DNA of 64,000 bases, taken from Rugamonas aquatica. GTDB lineage: Bacteria; Pseudomonadota; Gammaproteobacteria; Burkholderiales; Burkholderiaceae_D. The stretch covers positions 1 to 64,000 of the forward strand of contig NZ_WHUG01000021.1 in the NCBI RefSeq assembly GCF_009380215.1, given 5' to 3'. A program made the position numbers and the translations under genes. The notes below the pieces were generated by a model, which saw nothing but the letters and a program-made list of their open reading frames with translations, searched no databases and had not been told where the DNA came from. Of this stretch, positions 51,369-59,937 are shown piece after piece (within the stretch, counting starts at the first letter, position 1; each line of letters opens with the position of its first letter).

Positions 51369-52361
51369 TCAGTTACGTTTCAAATTTTTGCCGAAAAAAT
51401 CGACCACCGCAGTGTTGAATGTTTGATGAAACGCCGCTCTGTCAAAGCCGGGGTCGCTTTTGCAAATGGCGGGGGCTATGTTCGCGAGCGCGGCGCTGCA
51501 AGGCGGCAGGAAGTCGAAATGGCCGGCTTTGCGCACCACGTGGTAGTCCGGTACTTCCGGGAGAGCCTGACGAACTGCTTCGGCGTAACGAGGATGCGGC
51601 AGCAGGACGTCGTCCTCGGCGCGCCAGAGCTGCACCGGTATCTTGACGTCTTTCAGCCCATCCGGCGAGAGCGTGAACCCCAGCGCCGGAGCCGCCACAA
51701 CCGCCGCCTTGATGCGACGATCTTGCGCGAGGCTGGTATCGGGCAGCGCGATATCAGCCTGTGCGGTCTTGGCTTTCAACTGGCAAGCAAAATCCTCCGG
51801 ATGTTCGCGGCACATCGGGCCCACCTTGGAGAAATCTGCACGCCCGCCGATGCTTGCCAGTGTAGTAAAGCCGCCGGCAGAAAATCCGAACATCCCGATG
51901 CGTGTTGCATCGATGGCGGCGCGGCCGTCCCAGCTTGACAGCATATGGTCTATCACACGGCTCATTTGCTTGGGGCGATCCATGATGTAGATGCTGCGGC
52001 TCTGGTCGGCGTAGTTGTCGCCCGTGTGGCTGACGGCCGCGACGACATAGCCCGCGTCAGCCAAGGCGATGGCGGTATCGTAGTGTTCCAGGTATGAGCC
52101 TCCGGTGCCGTGCGACATCACCACCAGCGGCAATGCGCGTCCCTCTACGGCGCCGTTGAACGCCACCGACATCGTTGTCGCTCCCATGGCCACGGACTTT
52201 GGTGCCGCCTGGCTCGGATACCAGATGCCGATCTCCAGCGGTTTGCCGTTGGGATCGACGGCAAATCCGTGCTGGAATCCGGCAGCATGCACACATGCGC
52301 CCGAAAGCGCTATGGCCAGCGTGGCCATAGCGGAGAGCACAGTTAGTTTCAAGCTTTTCAT
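51369..52361 (-). CDS. Secreted alpha/beta hydrolase (dienelactone-hydrolase-like)
   Basis: 330 residues with signal peptide (MKSLKLTVLSAMATLAIALS, GACVHAAG). Motifs: MSHGTGGSYLEHYDTA near the oxyanion hole, nucleophile in MFGFSAGGFTTLASIGG, acid in RAEDDVLLPH and His in KAGHFDFLPPC. Matches the predicted dienelactone hydrolase group of periplasmic esterases. Four Cys in the C-terminal half could form disulfides. It converges with the PD-(D/E)XK gene (20 bp between stops) and is 39 bp upstream of... the winged-helix gene ends at 52401 on the same strand, so this is the last gene of a possible three-gene unit. Confidence 0.85.
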   Translation of the reverse strand: MKSLKLTVLSAMATLAIALSGACVHAAGFQHGFAVDPNGKPLEIGIWYPSQAAPKSVAMGATTMSVAFNGAVEGRALPLVVMSHGTGGSYLEHYDTAIALADAGYVVAAVSHTGDNYADQSRSIYIMDRPKQMSRVIDHMLSSWDGRAAIDATRIGMFGFSAGGFTTLASIGGRADFSKVGPMCREHPEDFACQLKAKTAQADIALPDTSLAQDRRIKAAVVAAPALGFTLSPDGLKDVKIPVQLWRAEDDVLLPHPRYAEAVRQALPEVPDYHVVRKAGHFDFLPPCSAALANIAPAICKSDPGFDRAAFHQTFNTAVVDFFGKNLKRN

Positions 52362-52400
52362 AGATGGTTCCGGAGGAAGGTAGCAGTTAAAAATATGGCC

Positions 52401-52697
52401 TCATCCCGCTATGCCCAGAATGCCGTGCAGATAGGCGACATGCCGGTCAAATGCGGTTCTGCCGCTGGCGGAAATGGCGATGCGCGTGCGCGGTTTTTTT
52501 CCGATGAAGTCTTTCTCGACCACGACGTAGCCGGCCTTTTCCAGGGTGCCGATGTGCGCGCCGAGGTTGCCTTCGGTGGCCTCCACGATCGCGCGCAAGC
52601 GCACGAATTCAAGTTGCTCTCCGCGCGGCAGGGCTTTAAGCGTCGCCATGATTTTTAACCGCACGGGTTGGTGGATGATGTCGTTGAATTCGGCCAT
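52401..52697 (-). CDS. Winged-helix transcriptional regulator (HTH_34/ArsR-like)
   Basis: 98 residues, one domain: helices to about 45, recognition helix in TEGNLGAHIGTLEKAGYVVV, wing in DFIGKKPRTRIAISASGRTA. NLGAHIGTLEKAGY is the hallmark of the small winged-helix family often encoded with an integral-membrane partner. The start lies 1 bp past the stop of the upstream membrane-protein gene, so the two form a coupled pair. Probably regulates its own operon; a palindrome at 53269-53278 is a candidate site. Confidence 0.85.
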   Translation of the reverse strand: MAEFNDIIHQPVRLKIMATLKALPRGEQLEFVRLRAIVEATEGNLGAHIGTLEKAGYVVVEKDFIGKKPRTRIAISASGRTAFDRHVAYLHGILGIAG

Positions 52698-52698
52698 G

Positions 52699-53247
52699 TC
52701 ACACCCGCTTCAGCCATGCGCCGGTCAGTATCAGGGCGCTGCCGCCGACAGTGGCCATCCATAAATTGAAATGGCTGTGCAGCAGGAAGAAACCGAGCAA
52801 GGTGAGGGCGCCGATGAGTACGCCCAGGATCACGAGCCGTCTGCCGTGCCAGATGCCAAGAAGGATATAGGCGGTGGCGATGAGCAGCGGAACAAAGGCG
52901 GACATCTGCCTGCCCGAATGCGGCGGCAAGATCGCAAAAGTCGCCATCGTGAAAGCCACGAGGGTGAGGAGGATGGCGCCGATGCGCCTATGCTCTTTGC
53001 CGGCGGCCCAGCCGTTGGCGCGCGCAATGCCGATCGACAGGGCGGCGCCGACGCTGTTGGCGATCAGCCATATCAGTCCCGCTTCGGCAGGCAGGGCGTC
53101 GCTTGAACCGTAGGCCGCCATCCACACGCAACCCCACAGTATCAAGTGGGGCGCTATCTTCGCGTACTTGTACAGCGTCGCGCTGCGATGGCCCGCGTGC
53201 TCCAAATCCTGCAATGCGCTTTCCGCCTGCTCTTTCGATATTGTCAT
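52699..53247 (-). CDS. Integral membrane protein paired with winged-helix regulator
   Basis: 182 residues from ATG 53247 (AAGGTG seven bases upstream); the longer open frame to 53316 lacks a ribosome site and runs through the palindrome. A charged N-terminus (MTISKEQAESALQDLEHAGH) is followed by about five hydrophobic helices (LILWGCVWMAAYG, IWLIANSVGAALSIGIA, IGAILLTLVAFTMATFAIL, FVPLLIATAYILLGIW, LVILGVLIGALTLLGFFLL). No transport or enzyme motif is visible. Function unknown. It is coupled to the regulator gene downstream. Confidence 0.8.
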   Translation of the reverse strand: MTISKEQAESALQDLEHAGHRSATLYKYAKIAPHLILWGCVWMAAYGSSDALPAEAGLIWLIANSVGAALSIGIARANGWAAGKEHRRIGAILLTLVAFTMATFAILPPHSGRQMSAFVPLLIATAYILLGIWHGRRLVILGVLIGALTLLGFFLLHSHFNLWMATVGGSALILTGAWLKRV

Positions 53248-53268
53248 CAGATGCACCTTGATTAATTC

Positions 53269-53278
53269 AGAGTACTCT
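53269..53278. promoter_or_regulatory. Palindrome upstream of membrane/regulator pair
   Basis: AGAGTACTCT, a perfect 10-bp palindrome 22 bp before the membrane-protein start, with the half-site-like CAGAGTGTG nearby. Candidate operator for the winged-helix protein at 52401-52697. Confidence 0.35.
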
Positions 53279-53448
53279 ATCATGCAGAGTGTGTGAATGC
53301 AAGCGGTGACGCGCATGCTGTTCTGGTCTTTGCCCGGTCAGAAAACGCCAGATCGCCGTGCGCGCCGCATGGAATGATCGACCGTGTTGTTCCAGGTACA
53401 GGGGCGCCGAAAACTGCTTAGAGTAGGCAATGCGAACGAGGTGGGAAG

Positions 53449-54459
53449 ATGAGTATCGAGCAAATGAAAACACGCGTCAAAGAGATGATGGCGGCGAGCT
53501 ACGGCAATGCGGTGGCCAATGTCGTGGCCGACGATGGGCAGATTGCCGGAGCCTTCTTTGTGCGGGCGAAGGATGCCGCGGCGATCCGTAATGTGTGCCG
53601 AAGCGGCGGCTACATGATTTCGTTCCGGGTCGCCGGCCAGCACACCCTGGCGCGTATCGACGGCGGCAACCCGTGCAAGGGGCACAAGATCACCGACAAA
53701 TCCATCAAGGAATCGGCGACTGACGGGTTTACTTATACCGACCTGAGCCAGAGCGACTTCAGCCGCTTGCGCGGCCTGGTCGGCAAACCGGTCAGCCGCG
53801 AAGATAAACACCTGAGCGCGGTCTGGAAAGTCAAGCCTGACAATACTTACGAATCAGTGCCGCTGGCGGACGTCAGGCGCGTCATGGCCGATGATAAGGA
53901 GCTGGCGCGGTTCTACACCGGCGACTATGACATGCACGATTTGCTGAAAAAGGTGGGCGGCGGCCCGCTGAACCGCGTTCTGGCCGGCACGCCCGACGAA
54001 GCCAGCGCCATCGAGGCATTCAACCTGGCCATCCTGAATGGCGATCCGGCGCGCAAAACCAAGGTGAACGCATGGGTCAACGCCAGCCAGCCCGCCAAGC
54101 GCCTTGCCACCTCCGAATATGCGCTGATACGCCATGGCGCGCAGACCTCGTTCATCAGCTACCTGTTGGGGCCGGGCGAGACCGAGCTGCGTGCCGATCG
54201 GGCGGCAACCACCATCCCGCTGGAGGACCTGGTCAACAATATTGATCCGAAGATTTGCGTGTTTGCGGCGGATGGCCGGGCGTTCATCCTGGACACCGTC
54301 GCTAAAATTTACCGCTACTACGCCGACAACAATCTGCTGGATCAGATCCCGTTCTACTACTTCTTCAGGGACCTCAAGAAGCTGGACCCCAACTACAAGA
54401 GGGACCTGGTCACCTACGCGAGGGAGATTAACGCCTATATCGCCAATTGCTACGGTTGA
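53449..54459 (+). CDS. Putative nucleotidyl cyclase of the CyaA/ExoY/edema-factor class
   Basis: 336 residues, no signal peptide or membrane helix. I recognise a pattern shared with class II (toxin) adenylyl cyclases. ISFR (Arg60) is followed 17 residues later by CKGHKITDKS with Lys77 and Lys84, the same Arg-17-Lys-7-Lys spacing as FRP...TKGxxxxxKSS in CyaA. TGDYDM gives the Asp159-x-Asp161 metal pair (CyaA TADIDM, ExoY TADYDLF). A later ALIRHGAQ (His229) resembles VVQHGTEQ, and PKICVFAADGRAFIL resembles EKIFVVSATGES. The residues after His (E, N in CyaA) are not kept. ATP/GTP cyclase activity, perhaps host-activated, is inferred. Stand-alone gene ended by a bidirectional terminator. Confidence 0.5.
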   Translation: MSIEQMKTRVKEMMAASYGNAVANVVADDGQIAGAFFVRAKDAAAIRNVCRSGGYMISFRVAGQHTLARIDGGNPCKGHKITDKSIKESATDGFTYTDLSQSDFSRLRGLVGKPVSREDKHLSAVWKVKPDNTYESVPLADVRRVMADDKELARFYTGDYDMHDLLKKVGGGPLNRVLAGTPDEASAIEAFNLAILNGDPARKTKVNAWVNASQPAKRLATSEYALIRHGAQTSFISYLLGPGETELRADRAATTIPLEDLVNNIDPKICVFAADGRAFILDTVAKIYRYYADNNLLDQIPFYYFFRDLKKLDPNYKRDLVTYAREINAYIANCYG

Positions 54460-54482
54460 AAAGAGCTTGCCGTTTGATAAAT

Positions 54483-54513
54483 AAAAAACGCCACCCGAAG
54501 GTGGCGTTTTTTT
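54483..54513. terminator. Bidirectional rho-independent terminator
   Basis: Stem CGCCACC / GGTGGCG with CGAA loop, flanked by six A on the left and seven T on the right, so it works in both directions. It serves the cyclase-like gene on the plus strand and tRNA-Phe on the minus strand. Confidence 0.9.
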
Positions 54514-54520
54514 GAATTCT

Positions 54521-54596
54521 TGGTGGCCCGGGGCGGAATCGAACCACCGACACAAGGATTTTCAATCCTCTGCTCTACCAACTGAGCTACCAGGCC
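54521..54596 (-). tRNA. tRNA-Phe (GAA)
   Basis: 76 nt on the minus strand with encoded CCA. The acceptor arm GGCCTGG pairs with CCGGGCC (one G-T). The D-arm AGCTCAGTTGGTAGAGCA, anticodon loop TTGAAAA (GAA, Phe) and T-arm GTTCGATTC are all canonical. Confidence 0.97.
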
Positions 54597-54606
54597 AAGG
54601 GCCGCA

Positions 54607-54637
54607 ATTATAGCAGACGCCCCCCGGGGTTTGGCAA
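54607..54637 (-). promoter_or_regulatory. Promoter of tRNA-Phe
   Basis: On the minus strand: TTGCCA (54637-54632), 19-bp spacer, perfect TATAAT (54612-54607), placing the start a few bases before the tRNA 5' end. Confidence 0.7.
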
Positions 54638-54656
54638 GGGCCCGGCCTAACTTTTA

Positions 54657-54683
54657 TTGACAGTAACAATGTCGGGGTATAAA
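54657..54683 (+). promoter_or_regulatory. Sigma-70 promoter of the M20 peptidase gene
   Basis: Perfect TTGACA (54657-54662) and TATAAA (54678-54683) with a 15-bp spacer, slightly short, 35 bp before the M20 start. Confidence 0.65.
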
Positions 54684-54718
54684 TTTAGTCGCTTTGGCAT
54701 GATCTCGATAGGAACACT

Positions 54719-56119
54719 ATGAAGCGGGCGACTTGGTTGTTGGCGGGATGGGCGGTGGCGGGCGCGGTGCATGGCGCGGAATTGACGCCGGTGCAAAAGC
54801 AGATGCGCGAGATTTACCAGGAACTGGTGGAAACCAACACCACCAATTCCACCGGCTCGTGCACGGTGGCGGCCGGCAAGATGGCCAAGCGCCTCAAGGC
54901 CGCCGGCTACAAGGACGCCGACCTGCACCTGATCGTGCCGCCCGGCGGCCCCACCAAGGGCAACCTGGTGGCGCGCATCAAGGGCGACGGCAGCAAGAAG
55001 CCGCTGCTGTTGCTGGCCCACATAGACGTGGTCGAAGCCAACCGCGCCGACTGGATCCGCGATCCGTTCAAGCTGATCGAGGAAGACGGCATGTTCTACG
55101 CGCGCGGCTCGTCCGACGACAAGGCCATGGCCGCCTCCTTCGTCGCCAATATGATCCGCTACAAAAAGGAAAAGCTGGCGCCCAAGCGCGATGTGGTCAT
55201 GGCGCTGACCTGTGACGAGGAAATGGTGCCCAGCAAATTCGACGGCGCCGAATACCTGTTCAACCACCACCGCGCGCTGATCGACGCCGAGATCGCGCTG
55301 AACGAAGGCGGCAGCGGCCTGCTGGACAAGGAAGGCAAGCCGGTGCGCCACGGCATTCAGGCCGGCGAGAAAATCTATCAGAGCTTCCAGCTGGAAGTGA
55401 CCAACCCCGGCGGCCACAGCTCCGCGCCGTATCGCGACAACGCCATCTACCACCTGGCCGAGGGCCTGTCGCGCCTGGGGCAGTTCGCCTTCCCGTTCAA
55501 GCTGTCACCGGTCACGCGCGCCTACTACGAGCGCATGGCGGCGGTGGAGAAGGGCCAGGTGGCCGCCGACATGAAGGCCATCCTCAGCGATCCGCCCGAC
55601 GCCGCCGCGCTGGAGCGCCTGTACGCGGTCAGCCCGGTGCACAACTCCACCGTGCGCACCACCTGCGTGGCCACCAAGGTCGACGCCGGCCATGCCGACA
55701 ACGCGCTGCCGCAGCGCGCGCGGGCCACGGTCAATTGCCGCATCCTGCCGGACGAGCAGGTCGATGACGTGCAGGCGACGCTGCAGCGCGTGGTGGCCGA
55801 CGACAAGATCAAGATCACCCGCATCGGCGAAGGCCTGAGCGCGCCGATGCCGCCGTTGACGCCGGCGCTGATGAAGGCGGTGGAAGAGATCAGCAACGAT
55901 ATGTGGCCGGGCGTGCCGGTGATCCCGACCATGTCGACCGGCGGCACCGATGGCCGCTTCCTCAACAGCGGCGGCATCTGGACCTACGGCATCAGCGGCA
56001 TGTTCGCCGGCCCGGAGGGCAGCGGCGCGCATGGCTTGAATGAGCATATCCGCGTCAAGTCGCTGTACGACGGCCAGGAATACCTGTACCGCCTCGGCAA
56101 GCGACTGGCCACGGAATAA
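54719..56119 (+). CDS. Secreted M20/M25/M40 metallopeptidase
   Basis: 466 residues with signal peptide (MKRATWLLAGWAVAGAVHGA) and AGGAAC upstream. Zinc-site motifs of the M20 family: LLAHIDVVEA (His and catalytic Asp), ARGSSDDKAMAA (bridging Asp), TCDEEMVPS (catalytic and metal Glu), NEGGSG and GAHGLNEHI (last His). The insert about 200-320 is the dimerisation/lid domain with NPGGHSSAP. Likely carboxypeptidase or aminoacylase acting on peptides in the periplasm. It converges with the amylase gene (4 bp between stops). Confidence 0.92.
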   Translation: MKRATWLLAGWAVAGAVHGAELTPVQKQMREIYQELVETNTTNSTGSCTVAAGKMAKRLKAAGYKDADLHLIVPPGGPTKGNLVARIKGDGSKKPLLLLAHIDVVEANRADWIRDPFKLIEEDGMFYARGSSDDKAMAASFVANMIRYKKEKLAPKRDVVMALTCDEEMVPSKFDGAEYLFNHHRALIDAEIALNEGGSGLLDKEGKPVRHGIQAGEKIYQSFQLEVTNPGGHSSAPYRDNAIYHLAEGLSRLGQFAFPFKLSPVTRAYYERMAAVEKGQVAADMKAILSDPPDAAALERLYAVSPVHNSTVRTTCVATKVDAGHADNALPQRARATVNCRILPDEQVDDVQATLQRVVADDKIKITRIGEGLSAPMPPLTPALMKAVEEISNDMWPGVPVIPTMSTGGTDGRFLNSGGIWTYGISGMFAGPEGSGAHGLNEHIRVKSLYDGQEYLYRLGKRLATE

Positions 56120-56123
56120 GCCT

Positions 56124-57443
56124 TTACTCCGGCACGATGATGCGCCAGCGCCAGGGCTTGAGCACGGCCTGGCCTTCATCGCCGGCCAGCTTGTACTTCT
56201 GCAGCGTGGCGGTCGGGTTGACGATCACGCGCACGCTGTTCTTGCCCTGCTGGCGCTTGAAGGCAAACAGCTGCTCGTTGCCGACGTCGAGCAGCTGCAC
56301 CGCGCCGCCGCTGGCGCCGTTCCACAGCGCCGGGTTTTCCTTCTTCAGCTGATTCAGGCCGGCGTAGAAGCCTTCCAGCTCGTAGCTCTTCCAGTCGATC
56401 GGGTCCTTCTCAAAGAACTCCAGCTTCTTCTCCAGCCGCGCCTCCTGGCCGTTGTAGATCAGCGGGATGCCGGGCAGGGTGTAGCTCAGCACCGCCATCG
56501 CGCCGTAGGCCGGGCCGTACAAGTCCTTGTCCGTGCCCTGCCAGGAATTGAGGTCGTGGTTGTTGGTGAACTGCAGCCGGTAGGCGTCGCGCGGATAGGC
56601 TTTCGGCGGATTGGCCAGATACGCTTTCAGTTCCGCCGCGCCGGCCTGGCCCTTGGCGATTTTTTTCATGATCTCGCTCAGCGGCCAGTCGTAGCTGGCG
56701 TCGAAGGCTTTGTCGTGCAGCGCCGGCTCGTTCCACTCGGCCAGCATGAACACCGGCTTGATCTTGTCGAGCTGCGCGCGCGCCTGGTTCCAGAACTCGG
56801 TCGGCACCAGGCCGGCCGCGTCGCAGCGGAAGCCGTCGATGCCGGCCTCGCGCACCCAGTACGCCATCGCCTCGGTCATGCCCTTCCACAGTTCCTTGTT
56901 GCCGTAATCGAGGCCGATCACGTCGGTCCATTCCTCCATCTCGCCCGCTTCGTTCTTGAAGGTGACGGAATAGATTTCGCCCTTGTCGTTCTTCTTGTAC
57001 CAGTCCGGATGCTGGGTGGCCCACGGATGGTCCCAGGCCGTGTGGTTGCCCACCCAGTCCAGGATCACGTGCATGCCCAGCGCGTGCGCCTGCTTCACCA
57101 GCTTGCGCAGGTCGTCCATGCTGCCGTAGTCCGGATTGACGGCGCTGTAGTCCTGCACCGCGTAGTAGCTGCCCAGCGTGCCCTTGTGGTTCTTCTTGCC
57201 GATCGGGTGCACCGGCATCAGCCACACGATGTCCACGCCCATCTGCTTCAGGCGCGGCAGGGTGGCGGCGAAGGCGTTCAGCGTGCCCTCCTTGCTGTAC
57301 TGGCGCAGGTTCACTTCGTAGATATTCGAACTGCGGGTCCAGGCCGGGTGCTTGACGGCGCCGGTTTCGGCGTGGGCCGCGAGCGGTGCAAACAATGACG
57401 CGGACAACGCGGCCAGCGGCAGCAGGGTGGCAAGCTTTTTCAT
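56124..57443 (-). CDS. GH13 alpha-amylase family protein
   Basis: 439 residues with signal peptide ending PLAAHA. The GH13 barrel shows WLMPVHPIG, HVILDWVGNHTAWDHPW, nucleophile in DGFRCDAAG, acid/base in FMLAEWNEP and third acid in TNNHDLNSWQG. Closest by feel to alpha-amylase/glucosidase-type enzymes that act on malto-oligosaccharides outside the cytoplasm. It starts 9 bp after the S9 peptidase stop, so the two share an mRNA. With the pullulanase at 12.4-15.5 kb it gives a starch-degrading ability. Confidence 0.9.
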   Translation of the reverse strand: MKKLATLLPLAALSASLFAPLAAHAETGAVKHPAWTRSSNIYEVNLRQYSKEGTLNAFAATLPRLKQMGVDIVWLMPVHPIGKKNHKGTLGSYYAVQDYSAVNPDYGSMDDLRKLVKQAHALGMHVILDWVGNHTAWDHPWATQHPDWYKKNDKGEIYSVTFKNEAGEMEEWTDVIGLDYGNKELWKGMTEAMAYWVREAGIDGFRCDAAGLVPTEFWNQARAQLDKIKPVFMLAEWNEPALHDKAFDASYDWPLSEIMKKIAKGQAGAAELKAYLANPPKAYPRDAYRLQFTNNHDLNSWQGTDKDLYGPAYGAMAVLSYTLPGIPLIYNGQEARLEKKLEFFEKDPIDWKSYELEGFYAGLNQLKKENPALWNGASGGAVQLLDVGNEQLFAFKRQQGKNSVRVIVNPTATLQKYKLAGDEGQAVLKPWRWRIIVPE

Positions 57444-57452
57444 GGGGCTCCT

Positions 57453-59828
57453 TTATTGTTTCAGCGTGCGTTCGAACAGCTGATAGATGCGGCGGTATTC
57501 ATCGTACCAGCTCTCCGGGTGGACGAAGCCGTGGCGCTCCAGCGGATACGGCGCCAGTTCCCAGTTGTCTTTCTTCAGTTCGATGAAGCGCTGGGCCATG
57601 CGCACCGAGTCCTGGAAGAAGACGTTATCGTCGATCATGCCGTGGGCGATCAGCAGATTGCCTTGCAGCTTGTCGGCGTATTCGATCGGCGACGAGATCT
57701 TGTACGCTTCCGGGTCCAGCTCCGGCGTGTTGAGGATGTTGGCGGTGTACTCGTGGTTGTAGGTGGTCCAGTCGGTGACGGGGCGCAGCGCGGCGCCGGA
57801 CTTGAACTGCTCCGGTGCGCGCAGCAGCGCCATGAAGGTCATGAAGCCGCCGTAGCTGCCGCCGTAGATGCCGACGTTCCTGGCGTCGCCCTGCTGGTTG
57901 GCCACCATCCAGTTCAAGCCGTCGACGTAGTCTTCCAGTTCCGGGTGGCCCATCTGGCGGTAGATGGCGGTGCGCCAGTTGCGGCCGTAGCCGAGCGAGG
58001 CGCGGTAGTCCATGTCCAGCACGATGTAGCCTTTTTCGACCAGCAGGTTGTGGAACATCTGCTCGCGGAAGTAGACCGGATAGCGCTTGCTGACGTTTTG
58101 CAGGTAGCCCGCGCCGTGCACGAACATCACCACCGGATATTTTTTACCCGCTTCCAGCGTGGCCGGGCGATACAGCTTGGCCCATACCGGATCGGCGCCG
58201 TGGGTGGAAGGCACGGCGACGATTTGCGGCGTGATCCACTCGCGCGCCTTGAAGCCTGCGCTGCGGGTGTCGGTCAGCTGGGTGGCGGCGCCGCCGCTGC
58301 TGGCGACGGTGGCGATCTGGGTCGGCATGTAGGAAGTCGAGTAGCGCACCAGCAGCTTGCGGCCGTCCGGCGACAGCGCGAAGCTTTCCACGCCGCCCAG
58401 CGAGGTCAGCTCGCGCAGGGCGCCGTCCCTGGCCGACGTCGAGCACACCTCGTAGGTGCCCGGCAGCTTGGGATTGCACAGGAAGTAGGCGGTGCTGCCG
58501 TCGGCGCTCCATTCGATGTCGCTGGCTTCCCACTTGCCCGAGGTCAGGGCGCGCGCCTTGCCGTCGGCCGTCTGCAGGTAGATGTGGGCGTAGCCGCTTT
58601 CCTCCGACTGGTACCACAGCGTGCGGTTGTCCGGCTGCCAGCCGAAGTCGTTGCCGCGGTTGTTGACCCAGGCGGCGTCGCTCAGGCGGTGCAGCGGTTT
58701 CAGCGTGGCGGCGGCCAGGTCGACGCCGGCGATCCAGCGGTCCTTGTTGTCGATCGCCTGCACCATCACGGCCACCTGCGCGCCGTTGTCGGTCCAGCGT
58801 ATCGAGTCTTCGCGGCCTTCGAAGCGCACGCCCCGGTTGCCTTTGAGCGCATCGAGCTTGTGCGCGGCGCGCAGTTCGGCCAGCGGATCGACGCCGATGC
58901 CGGGCAGGGCGTCGAACGTCAGCTCGCTCACTTTGCGGGTAGCCAGTTCAACCAGTTTCAGTTGCTGCGCCTGCGGGCCGGTGTCGCTGACGCGTTTGCG
59001 TTCGTCGTCGCTTTCTTCGTAGCCCGATTCGGTCACGTACTTCGGCATCTTGCCGACGCGCCGCTTGTCGCCGTCCTTGGCGCTGGTGATGACCAGCAGG
59101 TAGCGGCCGTCCGGCGACAGCGAGCTGGCGTCGATCACCAGCTTCTCGCCGAGGTAGATGGGCTGCGGCGCGCGGGTGGCGTCCGCGCTGCGTTCGGCGT
59201 TGCGGCGGTCGCGGGTGGCGTCCTTTTCTTCCTTCAGCCGCGCCAGCGTGGACAGCAGGCGCAGTTGCAGGTCGCGGCGGCTGTCGGCGTCCGGTGCGGC
59301 GTCGGGATCCTTGGCGGTGCGCAGCAGCGCCACCGGCGACACCAGGCGCTCGGCGCGGCTCCAGCTGAACCAGTCGCTGCCGACGCGGAACTGCACGTGG
59401 GCGCCGTCGGCCGAATACTGCGGATCGGCGGCCGGCGTGGTGCCGCGCAGGATTTGCGTCAGCGCGCCGGTCTTCAGGTCGCGCTCGAACAGGTCGCCGT
59501 TGCGCAGCAGGATGGCGCGCGTGTGCTCGCGGTTGTACAGCGGCGCGGCGGTGTCGAGATTGGCCAGCTGCCTGTCGTCGACCGGCCTGGCCGCAGCGGG
59601 CACGCCCGCGGCGACCTGGAAGGTGTCGCGCAGCGGCGAGCCGGCGCGTTTTTGTTTGTAGTAGATCTGGCGGCTGTCCCAGCCCCACCATGCCGCTTCA
59701 ACCGGATTGCCGATCCAGTCGGGGTTGGCCATCGCCTGGTCCAGCGTGATCGGGGTTGGCGTGGCGCCGGCATGGGCGGCGAAGGAGCCGGCCATGGCGG
59801 CGGCTAAAAAAGGCAAGACAAAACGCAT
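57453..59828 (-). CDS. S9 family prolyl oligopeptidase / dipeptidyl-peptidase IV-like
   Basis: 791 residues with signal peptide (MRFVLPFLAAAMAGSFAAHA). The N-terminal 500 residues form a beta-propeller with WSADG and SPDGRKLLV-type repeats. The C-terminal alpha/beta hydrolase has FVHGAGYLQ, nucleophile in GIYGGSYGGFMTF, acid in HGMIDDNVFFQD and His in LERHGFVHPE. Expected to release dipeptides after Pro or similar residues in the periplasm. It lies 109 bp after the MFS gene and is coupled to the amylase gene. Confidence 0.93.
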   Translation of the reverse strand: MRFVLPFLAAAMAGSFAAHAGATPTPITLDQAMANPDWIGNPVEAAWWGWDSRQIYYKQKRAGSPLRDTFQVAAGVPAAARPVDDRQLANLDTAAPLYNREHTRAILLRNGDLFERDLKTGALTQILRGTTPAADPQYSADGAHVQFRVGSDWFSWSRAERLVSPVALLRTAKDPDAAPDADSRRDLQLRLLSTLARLKEEKDATRDRRNAERSADATRAPQPIYLGEKLVIDASSLSPDGRYLLVITSAKDGDKRRVGKMPKYVTESGYEESDDERKRVSDTGPQAQQLKLVELATRKVSELTFDALPGIGVDPLAELRAAHKLDALKGNRGVRFEGREDSIRWTDNGAQVAVMVQAIDNKDRWIAGVDLAAATLKPLHRLSDAAWVNNRGNDFGWQPDNRTLWYQSEESGYAHIYLQTADGKARALTSGKWEASDIEWSADGSTAYFLCNPKLPGTYEVCSTSARDGALRELTSLGGVESFALSPDGRKLLVRYSTSYMPTQIATVASSGGAATQLTDTRSAGFKAREWITPQIVAVPSTHGADPVWAKLYRPATLEAGKKYPVVMFVHGAGYLQNVSKRYPVYFREQMFHNLLVEKGYIVLDMDYRASLGYGRNWRTAIYRQMGHPELEDYVDGLNWMVANQQGDARNVGIYGGSYGGFMTFMALLRAPEQFKSGAALRPVTDWTTYNHEYTANILNTPELDPEAYKISSPIEYADKLQGNLLIAHGMIDDNVFFQDSVRMAQRFIELKKDNWELAPYPLERHGFVHPESWYDEYRRIYQLFERTLKQ

Positions 59829-59937
59829 CGGTAGTTTCGCTTTGAGGTTGGGTGAACAGGGGCGCCGGATCGCAGCGCGTTTCGGATTCTAGCCCAAGCT
59901 CCAGCGAACTGTAATGCTTATATGTTCAGTTGCGTCT

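Noticed and set aside
52101..52383. Small plus-strand frames across the secreted hydrolase gene
   Set aside because: No ribosome site or family resemblance, and the opposite strand is a clear alpha/beta hydrolase.
54521..54596. tRNA-Phe as attachment site of an integrated element
   Set aside because: No second copy of the tRNA 3' end and no integrase gene was seen within reach, so integration cannot be claimed, only an accessory-looking neighbourhood.
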